Assembly (NCBI RefSeq): GCF_002090115.1
Contig: NZ_BBRK01000004.1
Span: forward strand, 868,001 to 932,000
Length of the DNA stretch: 64,000 nucleotides
Reading direction: 5' to 3'
Source: Demequina sp. NBRC 110054
GTDB taxonomy: Bacteria > Actinomycetota > Actinomycetes > Actinomycetales > Demequinaceae
Positions 33,628 through 41,681 of this stretch are shown here, in pieces. The translations under genes and the position numbers were made by a program. Position 1 is the stretch's first letter; each line of letters begins with the position of its first letter. The notes beneath the pieces are model-generated. The model did not search any database and was not told the origin of the DNA. It worked only from the letters and a program-made list of their open reading frames with translations.

Positions 33628-34193
33628 CCACCCAGCAGGAACCGCGCATCATGGCGCCGGGCAAGCCCAAGATCGGCTCCCGTCCGCAGCCGAGCGCGCC
33701 CGAGCCCGAGGAGACCAACGGCAAGGGCGGCGGCAAGGGCGGCGGCGGCAAGAGCCGCCTGCTCGCCATCATCATCGGCCTGTTGATCGTCGTGATCCTC
33801 GCGGGCGCGTACTGGTTCCTCATGGGGCCCGGCGCCGCGTCGGCCGACGCGTCCACGGACGAGGCAGCGACCGAGGAGGTCGTCGCGGAGGAGGAAGAGG
33901 TCGCGTCCGGCGGCGTGCAGGTGGTCGAGTCGATCTCGATCAACCTGGACAACGGCCACTACCTGCGGCTCGGGCTCGGGCTCGATCTGAGCGAGGAGGC
34001 CGCGGCGCACGGCGACATCGGCGAGGCCAAGGCGCTCGACGCCGCGATCGCGCTCTTCTCGGGCCAGACGATCGACGACCTCGCGGACGAGGAGTACCGC
34101 GAGAGCCTCAAGGAGCACCTCGCCGAGACGCTCGAGGAGATCTACGAGGGCGAGGTGATCGGGGTCTACTACACGGACTTCGTCACCCAGTAG
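33624..34193 (+). CDS. fliL: Flagellar basal body-associated protein FliL
   Basis: A 189-residue single-pass membrane protein. A Gly/Lys-rich cytoplasmic segment is followed by LLAIIIGLLIVVILAGAYWFLM and a FliL domain (VESISINLDNGHYLRLGLGLDLSEE ... DLADEEYRESLKEHLAETLEEIYEGEVIGVYYTDFVTQ). It supports stators. Four bases overlap motB. Confidence 0.92.
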   Translation: MTTQQEPRIMAPGKPKIGSRPQPSAPEPEETNGKGGGKGGGGKSRLLAIIIGLLIVVILAGAYWFLMGPGAASADASTDEAATEEVVAEEEEVASGGVQVVESISINLDNGHYLRLGLGLDLSEEAAAHGDIGEAKALDAAIALFSGQTIDDLADEEYRESLKEHLAETLEEIYEGEVIGVYYTDFVTQ

Positions 34194-34364
34194 CCGCGCG
34201 GGCTCGCGGGCAAGCGAAGCGCGGGACCGTCGTCCAGGGACGATGCGACCGCGCCGCTCGGAGCGCGCCCGAGACCCGTCGCTCGCGCGGAGTTCGTCAC
34301 ATTCCAGGCACAGAAGTCGTCTTCGAGTGCCCGGAACCCTCACGCCGAGGGGCCCGGGGACGAT

Positions 34365-35297
34365 GTGGGCGGCGTGACTGGAACGGAACGATCGCGGCGG
34401 GAACGCGGCTCGGGCACGCCCGAGCTGTACGACTTCTCGCAGCCGATGACGCTCACGCGTGAGCACACCAGGGCCCTCGAGGTCTCGCTGCAGAACTTCG
34501 CGCGCCAGTGGGGCACCGTGCTGAGCTCGCGCGTCGGCGTGCTCACCACCGTCGACCTCGACCGGCTTGAGCTCACGGGCTACGACGCGTACATCGAGAC
34601 GCTGCCATCGTCGACCACGGGCAACATCCTCCAGTTCGAGCCCAGCCGCACCCCCGCGCTGCTCGAGATCCCCACGGGCCTCACGATGACGCTCGTCGAC
34701 TGCCTCCTGGGCGGTCCCCCCGCCGACCTCGGCATGCCGTTCCGCGAGCTCACCGAGATCGAATGGACGCTCCTGAGCGACATGATCACCTACGCGTGCA
34801 ACGAGCTCAGCAACGCCGCGCGCTCGATCGCGCCCCTCAGCTTCTCCCTCAAGGGCGTGCGCTACAGCCCCAGCTTCATGCAGCTCGCCGGCGCCAAGGA
34901 CCCCGTGCTCATCGCGCACTACCGCATGGCCCTCGGGGACATCGAGGCGCCCCTCACGCTCATGCTCATGGCGGAGCCCGTCGTCGCCGCGCTCCGGTCC
35001 GCGGACGAGAAGAGCGGCCGCACGCTCGAGGAGCAGCGCGCCCACGACCTTGCCGTCAGCCAGCTCACCGCCCGCATGGAGGAGGTGCCGCTTCCCGTCT
35101 CGGTGCGGTTCGCCGCCCGGGACTTCAGCGCCGGTGAGGTCGCCGCGCTCGAGATCGGCACCGTGATCCCGCTCCGCCACGGCGTGAGCACCCCGCTCGA
35201 CGTCACCGTCGATGACGCAGTTCTCGCCAAGGCAGCGATCGGGGCCAACGGCACCCGCGTCGCGTGTCTCGTCGTGTCCAACCAGGAGGAAGCATGA
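34365..35297 (+). CDS. fliM: Flagellar motor switch protein FliM
   Basis: A 310-residue protein. LYDFSQPMTLTREHTRALEVSLQNFARQWGTVLSSR matches FliM (ydF..p.kls.eh.r.l..i...fAr.l...Ls..lr). GLTMTLVDCLLGG and a C-terminal SpoA domain (ALEIGTVIPLRHGVSTPLDVTVDDAVLAKAAIGANGTRVACLV) follow. The CheY-binding EIDALL N-terminal peptide of enteric FliM is not obvious. Starts at GTG 34365; GTG 34374 is an alternative. First gene of a run to flhF-like. Confidence 0.93.
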   Translation: MGGVTGTERSRRERGSGTPELYDFSQPMTLTREHTRALEVSLQNFARQWGTVLSSRVGVLTTVDLDRLELTGYDAYIETLPSSTTGNILQFEPSRTPALLEIPTGLTMTLVDCLLGGPPADLGMPFRELTEIEWTLLSDMITYACNELSNAARSIAPLSFSLKGVRYSPSFMQLAGAKDPVLIAHYRMALGDIEAPLTLMLMAEPVVAALRSADEKSGRTLEEQRAHDLAVSQLTARMEEVPLPVSVRFAARDFSAGEVAALEIGTVIPLRHGVSTPLDVTVDDAVLAKAAIGANGTRVACLVVSNQEEA

Positions 35298-36016
35298 CCG
35301 CCACCGCCCCCGCCGCCGCGCTCGCCCAGCAGGCGGCAGAGCTGCTCGTCCAGCAGCTCCCCACCGAGACCCCGCTGACCGCGGTGCCGCTCGGCCCCGG
35401 CCAGGCGCCGGCCGCCGACACCCCGTCGATCCGCGCGCACTTCGTCGGCTCGACGAGCGCGGACCTCGTGCTCGTCGCGCAGGAGGCCGTGGCCGAGGCG
35501 CTCGCGGGCGCGGGAGCCGGCGTCGTCGCCGCCGACATCCTGCGTCCCGCGCTCGACGCGGCCGCCTCGACTCTCGGGGCCGGCGTCCTCGACACCGCGA
35601 TCGAGGAGACGCTCGGCGACGCGCTCGTCGACCCCGACACCGACTCGTTCGTCCTCGTGGACGCCGACGGCGCGCCGCAGGCCTGGTTCGGCATCCGCGT
35701 CCGCGTCAACCGCACCCAGGCGCCTGCGCCGAGCCCGGCCGCCGCGCCCGCCGCGCCGGTCGACCAGCACGCGCGCATGAAGATGCTCCGCGATGTCGAG
35801 CTCGTGCTCACCGCCGAGATCGGCCGCACCCGACTTCCGATGCGCCAGGTCCTCGACCTGGTTCCCGGCACCGTCCTCGAGCTCGACCGCGGCGCGGGCG
35901 CCCCCGCCGACGTCATGGTCAACGGTCGCCTCGTCGCGCGCGGCGAGGTCGTCGTCGTCGACGAGGAGTACGGCATCCGCGTCACCGAGATCGTCACGGA
36001 CGAGGAGACCAACTGA
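35294..36016 (+). CDS. fliN: Flagellar motor switch protein FliN
   Basis: A 240-residue protein with a C-terminal SpoA/FliN domain (LRDVELVLTAEIGRTRLPMRQVLDLVPGTVLELDRGAGAPADVMVNGRLVARGEVVVVDEEYGIRVTEIV), the classic FliN sequence. The N-terminal about 140 residues form a CheC/FliY-like region (ADLVLVAQEAVAEALAG...), so the protein resembles FliY more than short FliN, though phosphatase residues are not clear. ATG 35294 overlaps fliM. Confidence 0.92.
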   Translation: MTATAPAAALAQQAAELLVQQLPTETPLTAVPLGPGQAPAADTPSIRAHFVGSTSADLVLVAQEAVAEALAGAGAGVVAADILRPALDAAASTLGAGVLDTAIEETLGDALVDPDTDSFVLVDADGAPQAWFGIRVRVNRTQAPAPSPAAAPAAPVDQHARMKMLRDVELVLTAEIGRTRLPMRQVLDLVPGTVLELDRGAGAPADVMVNGRLVARGEVVVVDEEYGIRVTEIVTDEETN

Positions 36017-36018
36017 CC

Positions 36019-36534
36019 ATGGACACGCTCCTGCTCGTGCTGCGCGTCGGCCTCTCGCTGGCCGCCGTGCTGGGTCTGCTGTGGTGGATGAGCCGCCGCA
36101 TGCGGGCCACCGCGAGCACGCGCCGTCGCGAGGGCCTGGCGATCGTCGGTCGCCAGCAGCTCGGGCGCCGCTCGGGCATCGCCATGGTCGAGGCCTCCGG
36201 CCGGCGCCTCGTGGTCGGATACACCGACCAGGGCATCACCCTGCTTCACGACGCAGGCGAGATCCAGCTCGCGGATCCCGCCAGCACCTCAGGCGAGGAG
36301 CGTGTCGGTCTCGACATCGCTGAATTCGCCGATCGGGACGTCCCCCTGGCCGAGCTGCGCGTCGTCGGCGCGTCGCCCGTGCCCGAGGCGTCCCCTGTCC
36401 CTGACCGTTCGACGTCGGCCCGGACGGCCGACGCGCGACGGCAGCGTTCGCCCCTCGAAGGATCGATCCTCGCGCCGGACACCTGGCGCCAGGCGGTGGC
36501 GACGGTGCAAGAACGGACCGTTCGCCGTCCATGA
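36019..36534 (+). CDS. fliO: Flagellar biosynthetic protein FliO
   Basis: A 171-residue protein: one N-terminal transmembrane helix (LLLVLRVGLSLAAVLGLLWWM), basic RRMRATASTRRR, then a FliO domain (LAIVGRQQLGRRSGIAMVEASGRRLVVGYTDQGITLLHD). It aids assembly of the FliP ring. Two bases after fliN. The C-terminal 70 residues are disordered. Confidence 0.88.
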   Translation: MDTLLLVLRVGLSLAAVLGLLWWMSRRMRATASTRRREGLAIVGRQQLGRRSGIAMVEASGRRLVVGYTDQGITLLHDAGEIQLADPASTSGEERVGLDIAEFADRDVPLAELRVVGASPVPEASPVPDRSTSARTADARRQRSPLEGSILAPDTWRQAVATVQERTVRRP

Positions 36535-37367
36535 TCCCCGCACCTTCCGGGGCCCGGTCGTCTCTCGCACGCCGGATCTCGGTGGCCGCTGCGCTGCTCC
36601 TCACCGCCTTCCTCGTCGTCGGCTTCGGAGGATCCGCGCACGCCGCCACTGAGCCCGCGGACCCTGTGGCCCCCTCCGACCCCGCCGTCCCCGCGGTGGG
36701 CGGCACCGGAGTCTCCGTCGACGTCTACGGCGTCGACGGCACCCCCTCGAGCTCGATCGTCGTCCTCCTCGCCATCACGCTGCTCTCGGTCGCGCCATCG
36801 CTGCTGCTCATGACCACGAGCTTCACGAAGATCTTCGTGGTGCTCGCGATGACCCGCAACGCCCTCGGCCTTCAGGGAACGCCGCCCACCCAGGTGCTCG
36901 CGGGCCTCGCCCTGTTCCTGTCGCTCTTCGTGATGAGCCCCATCCTGGGGGAGATCAACGAGCTCGGTGTGCAGCCGTACCTCGCGGGCGAGCTCACGTT
37001 CACGGACGCGCTGGACGCGGGCGTCGTCCCGCTGCGCGACTTCATGCTCGACAACACCCGTGAGTCCGACATCGCGCTCATGACCCGCGCCGCCGACGCG
37101 GAGAACCCCGCGTCGCGCGACGAGGTCTCGATGACGACGCTCATGCCGGCTTTCATGCTCTCCGAGCTGCGGGCCGCCTTCATCATCGCCTTCGTCATCT
37201 TCATCCCCTTCCTGGTGATCGACCTGGTCGTCTCGGGCGCGCTGATGTCCATGGGAATGATGATGCTGCCGCCCGTCATGGTGTCGCTGCCGTTCAAGCT
37301 GCTGCTGTTCGTGCTCGTCGACGGCTGGACGCTCATCATCACCTCGCTGATCGGGAGCTACGGCTGA
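36531..37367 (+). CDS. fliP: Flagellar type III export gate protein FliP
   Basis: A 278-residue protein with a cleavable-looking signal sequence (ISVAAALLLTAFLVVGFGGSAHA), then four membrane helices. Signatures: TLLSVAPSLLLMTTSFTKIFVVLAMTRNALGLQGTPPTQVLAGLALFLS and TLMPAFMLSELRAAFIIAFVIFIPFLVIDLVV. It forms the core of the export pore with FliQ and FliR. Confidence 0.96.
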   Translation: MIPAPSGARSSLARRISVAAALLLTAFLVVGFGGSAHAATEPADPVAPSDPAVPAVGGTGVSVDVYGVDGTPSSSIVVLLAITLLSVAPSLLLMTTSFTKIFVVLAMTRNALGLQGTPPTQVLAGLALFLSLFVMSPILGEINELGVQPYLAGELTFTDALDAGVVPLRDFMLDNTRESDIALMTRAADAENPASRDEVSMTTLMPAFMLSELRAAFIIAFVIFIPFLVIDLVVSGALMSMGMMMLPPVMVSLPFKLLLFVLVDGWTLIITSLIGSYG

Positions 37368-37639
37368 TGGATACCAACACGGTTCTCGACATCGGCCTCG
37401 ACGCGTTGATCCTCGCCGCCAAGCTCTCCGCGCCGATGCTCATCACCGCGCTCACCGTCGGCTTCGCCGTCTCGCTGTTCCAGTCGGTCACCCAGATCCA
37501 GGAGGTGACGCTGTCGTTCGTGCCCAAGGCCATCGCGGTCGCCATCGCGCTGTTCGTCGCGGGCCACTGGATGATCGCGGAGTCCGTCGCCTTCACGAAC
37601 GAGCTGTTCGACCAGATCCCCACGCTCCTGGCCAGCTGA
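37367..37639 (+). CDS. fliQ: Flagellar export gate protein FliQ
   Basis: A 90-residue protein of two membrane helices: VLDIGLDALILAAKLSAPMLITALTVGFAVSLFQSVTQIQEVTLSFVPKAIAVAIALFVAGHWM, the FliQ consensus. It shares one base with fliP. Confidence 0.95.
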   Translation: MDTNTVLDIGLDALILAAKLSAPMLITALTVGFAVSLFQSVTQIQEVTLSFVPKAIAVAIALFVAGHWMIAESVAFTNELFDQIPTLLAS

Positions 37640-37640
37640 C

Positions 37641-38426
37641 ATGAACCTGACCTTCGATCTCGCGTTCGTGGAGACGCTCATGCTCGCGGGCGTGAGGCTC
37701 GTCGCGTTCCTGATGATCGCGCCCCCGTTCAACGTCAAGCAGTTCCCCGGCTCGGTCAAGGCGGCGATCGGCATCGGCATCGCGCTCGCCGCGATGCCCC
37801 GCGTCACCGCGGCGGCCGACACGGTGCCCGGCGCGCTGCTGGTGCAGGAGACACCCGGCGCGCTCGTCGGCGCGCTCGTCCTCCAGGCCTTCATCGGCCT
37901 CGCGCTCGGCTTCATGGTCAAGCTCGTGTTCGCCGCTGTCGAGACCGCCGGCTCCCTGATCGACGTCATGGGCGGCTTCCAGATGGCATCCGCATACGAC
38001 CCGGTGTCCGGCTCTCAGTCCTCGGTGTTCGGGAAGTTCTACTCGATGACGGCGCTCGCGCTGCTGTTCGCCTCCGACGCACACCAGCTGATGATCGCCG
38101 GGATGGTGCGCACCTTCGACGTGCTCCCCATCGGCGTCGCGCCCTCGCTGTCGGTCATGGCGGAGCTCATGACGGACGGGCTCGCGCAGCTCATGGTCGC
38201 GGCGCTGCAGATCGCGGGCCCGCTCGTCGTCGTCCTGTTCCTCGCTGACGTCGGCCTCGGTCTCCTCACCCGCGTCGCCCCCGCGCTCAACGCCTTCGCG
38301 CTCGGCTTCCCGCTCAAGATCCTGCTCACGCTCACGCTGGGCTCGATCGCCTTCCTCGCGCTCCCGCAGATCATCAGCTCTCTCACGGACGATGCGGTGT
38401 CCATGATCCTGGGTGGCACGTCGTGA
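37641..38426 (+). CDS. fliR: Flagellar export gate protein FliR
   Basis: A 261-residue protein with about six membrane helices. RLVAFLMIAPPFNVKQFPGSVKAAIGIGIALA and GLALGFMVKLVFAAVETAGSLIDVMGGFQMASAYDPVSGSQSSVFGKFYSMTALALLF are FliR signatures. It completes the FliPQR pore. One base after fliQ. Confidence 0.95.
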   Translation: MNLTFDLAFVETLMLAGVRLVAFLMIAPPFNVKQFPGSVKAAIGIGIALAAMPRVTAAADTVPGALLVQETPGALVGALVLQAFIGLALGFMVKLVFAAVETAGSLIDVMGGFQMASAYDPVSGSQSSVFGKFYSMTALALLFASDAHQLMIAGMVRTFDVLPIGVAPSLSVMAELMTDGLAQLMVAALQIAGPLVVVLFLADVGLGLLTRVAPALNAFALGFPLKILLTLTLGSIAFLALPQIISSLTDDAVSMILGGTS

Positions 38427-39526
38427 GCGGGGACCAGTCGGGCGAGAAGACCGAGAAGGCCACACCGAAGCGGATGAAGGAGCTGCGCCGCGACGGCGCG
38501 CTCCAGCGCTCCTCGGACATGAACGCGTGGGTCGTGGTCGGCTCGGCGGTGCTCATGATGCCCTTCGTCATCAGCCATGCCCAGGACGCCGCCACCGAGC
38601 AGCTCGTCGCTCTGCAGTCGATCGCGTCGTCCCCCGAGGAGCTGGTGGCGCTCGAGGCCTTCCAGGACGGGCTCGCGTCGGTGATCCTCACCATGCTTCC
38701 GCTGCTCGCCGTCGTCGCTCTCGCGGCCGTGGTCGCGACCGTCGCGCAGGGGGGACTTCACTTCGCGCCGAAGAAGCTCAAGCCGAAGTTCGATCACTTC
38801 AACCCGAAGAACGGCTTCAAGAAGATCTTCGGCAAGGAGGCCTGGTGGAACGGCATCAAGGCTGCGCTCAAGGCGGCGGCCATCGGCACGGTCCTCTGGA
38901 TCGTCGTGCAGGGCCTGGTGCCGCTCATGCTGGGCTCGGGGGTGCACTCCTACAGCACGATGCTCGGCATGGCGGCCGACGGGGTCAAGGACCTCGTGGT
39001 CACCGCCGTGGTCGCGGGCCTGGTGCTCGCGGGGCTCGACATGTTCGTGATCATGAAGCGGAACCGCAAGCAGACGCGCATGTCCAAGCAGGAGATCAAG
39101 AACGAGCACAAGGCCGCTGAGGGCGACCCGCACATCAAGGGCCAGCGCCGGGCCCGTCAGATGGCGATGAGCCGCAACCGCATGATGGCGGCGATCGCCG
39201 ACGCGGACGTCGTCATGGTCAATCCCACGCACGTGGCCGTCGCGCTCAAGTACGAGCCGGGCACGGGCGCACCGCGCGTCATCGCCAAGGGTGCGGGCCA
39301 CATCGCGGCGAAGATCCGCGAGAAGGCCCAGGACCACAAGATCCCGATGGTGCAGGACATCCCGCTCGCCCGCGCGCTTCACTCCGCGTGCGAGATCGGC
39401 GACGAGATCCCCCCGCACCTGTACGCGGCCGTCGCGAAGGTCCTCGCCTTCGTCATGGCGCTCCGCCGCCGCGGTGCTGCCGTCGGCATGCACCGCAACC
39501 CGCACGCCGAGGAGGTCGCCGCATGA
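38423..39526 (+). CDS. flhB: Flagellar export switch protein FlhB
   Basis: A 367-residue protein. GEKTEKATPKRMKELRRDGALQRSSDMNAWVVV starts the membrane part (four helices); the cytoplasmic part contains the autocleavage site NPTH near residue 264 (VVMVNPTHVAVALKYEPG). Cleavage switches export from hook to filament proteins. The start is GTG 38423, overlapping fliR as GTGA. Confidence 0.95.
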   Translation: MSGDQSGEKTEKATPKRMKELRRDGALQRSSDMNAWVVVGSAVLMMPFVISHAQDAATEQLVALQSIASSPEELVALEAFQDGLASVILTMLPLLAVVALAAVVATVAQGGLHFAPKKLKPKFDHFNPKNGFKKIFGKEAWWNGIKAALKAAAIGTVLWIVVQGLVPLMLGSGVHSYSTMLGMAADGVKDLVVTAVVAGLVLAGLDMFVIMKRNRKQTRMSKQEIKNEHKAAEGDPHIKGQRRARQMAMSRNRMMAAIADADVVMVNPTHVAVALKYEPGTGAPRVIAKGAGHIAAKIREKAQDHKIPMVQDIPLARALHSACEIGDEIPPHLYAAVAKVLAFVMALRRRGAAVGMHRNPHAEEVAA

Positions 39527-39630
39527 CCGCGTCCCGCCGCATCGTCCCTGTCGGCACCGACCTCGGTGCCCGCATCGTCTCGGCGAAGCACGAGCCTCGC
39601 CTCCTCCCCACCAAGGAGATCCAGCCATGA
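39523..39630 (+). CDS. 35-residue ORF bridging flhB and flhA
   Basis: ATG 39523 overlaps the flhB stop (ATGA) and the TGA at 39628-39630 overlaps the flhA ATG at 39627 (ATGA). The product is basic (MTASRRIVPVGTDLG...) with no membrane segment. The double overlap suggests it is translated and couples flhB to flhA, possibly only as a ribosome bridge. No homologue recognised. Confidence 0.5.
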   Translation: MTASRRIVPVGTDLGARIVSAKHEPRLLPTKEIQP

Positions 39631-41681
39631 TGAAGAACCGGATGACCCAGTTCGCCGTGCCGGTCGGCGTCGTCGGCATCGTCCTGCTGCTCGTCGTGCC
39701 CCTGCCGGCCGCGCTGCTCGACTTCCTCATCGTCACCAACATCGCGCTCTCGCTCGTGGTGCTGCTCACGTCGATGTACGTGCAGCGCCCGCTCGACTTC
39801 TCGGTGTTCCCGTCGCTGCTCCTGGTGCTGACGCTGTTCCGACTCGGTCTCAACGTCGCCTCGACGCGCCTGGTGCTGCGGGACGGCTACGCGGGCGAGG
39901 TGATCGGGGCGTTCGGCCACTTCGTCGTGGGCGGCTCCATCATCATCGGCCTGGTCATCTTCCTCATCCTCGTGATCATCCAGTTCGCGGTCATCACCAA
40001 CGGCGCGGGGCGCGTGGCCGAGGTCGGCGCGCGCTTCACGCTCGACGCCATGCCCGGCAAGCAGATGGCGATCGATGCGGACCTCAACGCGGGTCTCATC
40101 GACGAGGCCACGGCGCGCCAGCGTCGCGCGGATATCGCGGCGGAGGCTGACTTCTACGGCGCCATGGACGGTGGCTCGAAGTTCGTCAAGGGCGACGCGA
40201 TCGCCGGCATCATCATCACCGTCATCAACCTGCTGGGCGGGTTCGGCGTCGGCATGCTCCAGATGGGCATGGAGCCGGGCGACGCGCTCGAGACGTTCTC
40301 GATGCTCACGATCGGCGACGGCCTGGTCTCGCAGATCCCGGCGCTGCTGCTCTCGGTCTCGACAGGCATCATCGTCACCCGCGCGACCGCGAACGAGGAC
40401 ATGGGAAGCGCGGCCAGCCGCCAGCTCACCCAGTCGCGCACCGCCCTCATGATCGCGGGCGGCGCCTCGGTGCTGCTCGCCCTCGTGCCCGGCATGCCGA
40501 AGCCGCCGTTCCTCGTGCTCGGCATCGGGCTGCTGATCATCGGTCAGCGCGTCGGCGCGAAGCAGAAGGCAGGGGCCTCGCAGGAGGTCGCCGCCCCACA
40601 GGCGCCCGAGGGACCCGGTCCCGACTCGCCCGAGGCGATCATGGAGCAGATGCGCGTCCACGCGCTCGAGATCCAGCTCGCTCCCGACCTCGTCGACCTG
40701 GTCGGCACCGGATCGGATCAGGACCTGCTCGCGCGCGTCAAGGGCCTGCGCCGCAAGATCGCGATGGAGCTCGGCATCGTCATCCCGCCGGTCCGCACGC
40801 GCGACTCGGTGGACCTGCCGCGCTCGACCTATGTGGTCCGCATCGGTGGCGTCGAGGTCGCGCGGGGCGAGGCGCCCGTCGGCCGCCTCCTCGCGCTCGG
40901 CGACCACCTGGAGCAGTTCGCAGGCGAGTCCGTCCGTGAACCGGTGTTCGGGCTCATGGGCAAGTGGGTGCCGATGCAGGCGCGAGCGCAGGCCGAGCTG
41001 GCGGGAGCGACCGTCGTCGACCGCGTCTCGGTCCTCGTCACCCACCTCGGCCAGATCATCACCGACAACGCGCCGCGCCTGCTGACCCGCGAGGACGTGC
41101 GCGTCCTCGTGGACGGCGTCAAGCAGGTCAACCCGGCCGTGGTCGACGAGCTCGTGCCGTCGCTGCTGTCGCTCGGCGAGGTGCAGCGGGTTCTCCAGGG
41201 CCTTCTTGCGGAGCGGGTCTCGATCCGCGACCTGCCGCGCCTCTTCGAGGGTCTGAGCCTGCGCGCGAAGGTGTCGACCGACCCGGAGGGGCTCATCGAG
41301 GCCGCGCGCGGCGCGCTCGGTCCGGCCGTCGCGGCGCCGCACGCGCAGGACGGCGTGCTGCGCGTGCTCACGCTCGAGCCGCTGCTCGAGCAGCAGCTCG
41401 TCGAGGCGCGGCGCCCGGGCGACGACGGCACGCAGCTCGCGGTCGATCCTGATCGCCTCGAGCGGCTCATCCAGTCGGCCCGCAAGCGCCTGGACGATGT
41501 CGAGAAGGCGGGCCTCGAGGCCGTCGTCGTGTGCGCGCCGATCCTCCGCCCGGCGCTGCGCCGCACGCTCGCCCTTGCCATCCCGCACGTGGTTGTTCTT
41601 TCCTATACAGAGGTGACCGGCGCTTCGGTGCAGGTCGAGACGGTGGGAGTCGTGAGCGATGCCGCAGCGATTGCATCTTGA
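39627..41681 (+). CDS. flhA: Flagellar export gate protein FlhA
   Basis: A 684-residue protein. The membrane half has about eight helices, with LLDFLIVTNIALSLVVLLTSMYVQRPLDFSVFPSLLLVLTLFRLGLNVASTRLVL and the FHIPEP-region RFTLDAMPGKQMAIDADLNAGLIDEATARQRR. The cytoplasmic half (IQLAPDLVDLV...ADNAPRLLTREDVRVLVDGVK) docks chaperones and substrates. ATG 39627 is followed by a second ATG. It forms the nonameric gate of the exporter. Confidence 0.96.
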   Translation: MMKNRMTQFAVPVGVVGIVLLLVVPLPAALLDFLIVTNIALSLVVLLTSMYVQRPLDFSVFPSLLLVLTLFRLGLNVASTRLVLRDGYAGEVIGAFGHFVVGGSIIIGLVIFLILVIIQFAVITNGAGRVAEVGARFTLDAMPGKQMAIDADLNAGLIDEATARQRRADIAAEADFYGAMDGGSKFVKGDAIAGIIITVINLLGGFGVGMLQMGMEPGDALETFSMLTIGDGLVSQIPALLLSVSTGIIVTRATANEDMGSAASRQLTQSRTALMIAGGASVLLALVPGMPKPPFLVLGIGLLIIGQRVGAKQKAGASQEVAAPQAPEGPGPDSPEAIMEQMRVHALEIQLAPDLVDLVGTGSDQDLLARVKGLRRKIAMELGIVIPPVRTRDSVDLPRSTYVVRIGGVEVARGEAPVGRLLALGDHLEQFAGESVREPVFGLMGKWVPMQARAQAELAGATVVDRVSVLVTHLGQIITDNAPRLLTREDVRVLVDGVKQVNPAVVDELVPSLLSLGEVQRVLQGLLAERVSIRDLPRLFEGLSLRAKVSTDPEGLIEAARGALGPAVAAPHAQDGVLRVLTLEPLLEQQLVEARRPGDDGTQLAVDPDRLERLIQSARKRLDDVEKAGLEAVVVCAPILRPALRRTLALAIPHVVVLSYTEVTGASVQVETVGVVSDAAAIAS

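Noticed and set aside
34194..34364. TCAC-N17-CGTCTT before fliM as a sigma-28 promoter
   Set aside because: The -10 lacks the CGAT core seen at all other sites.
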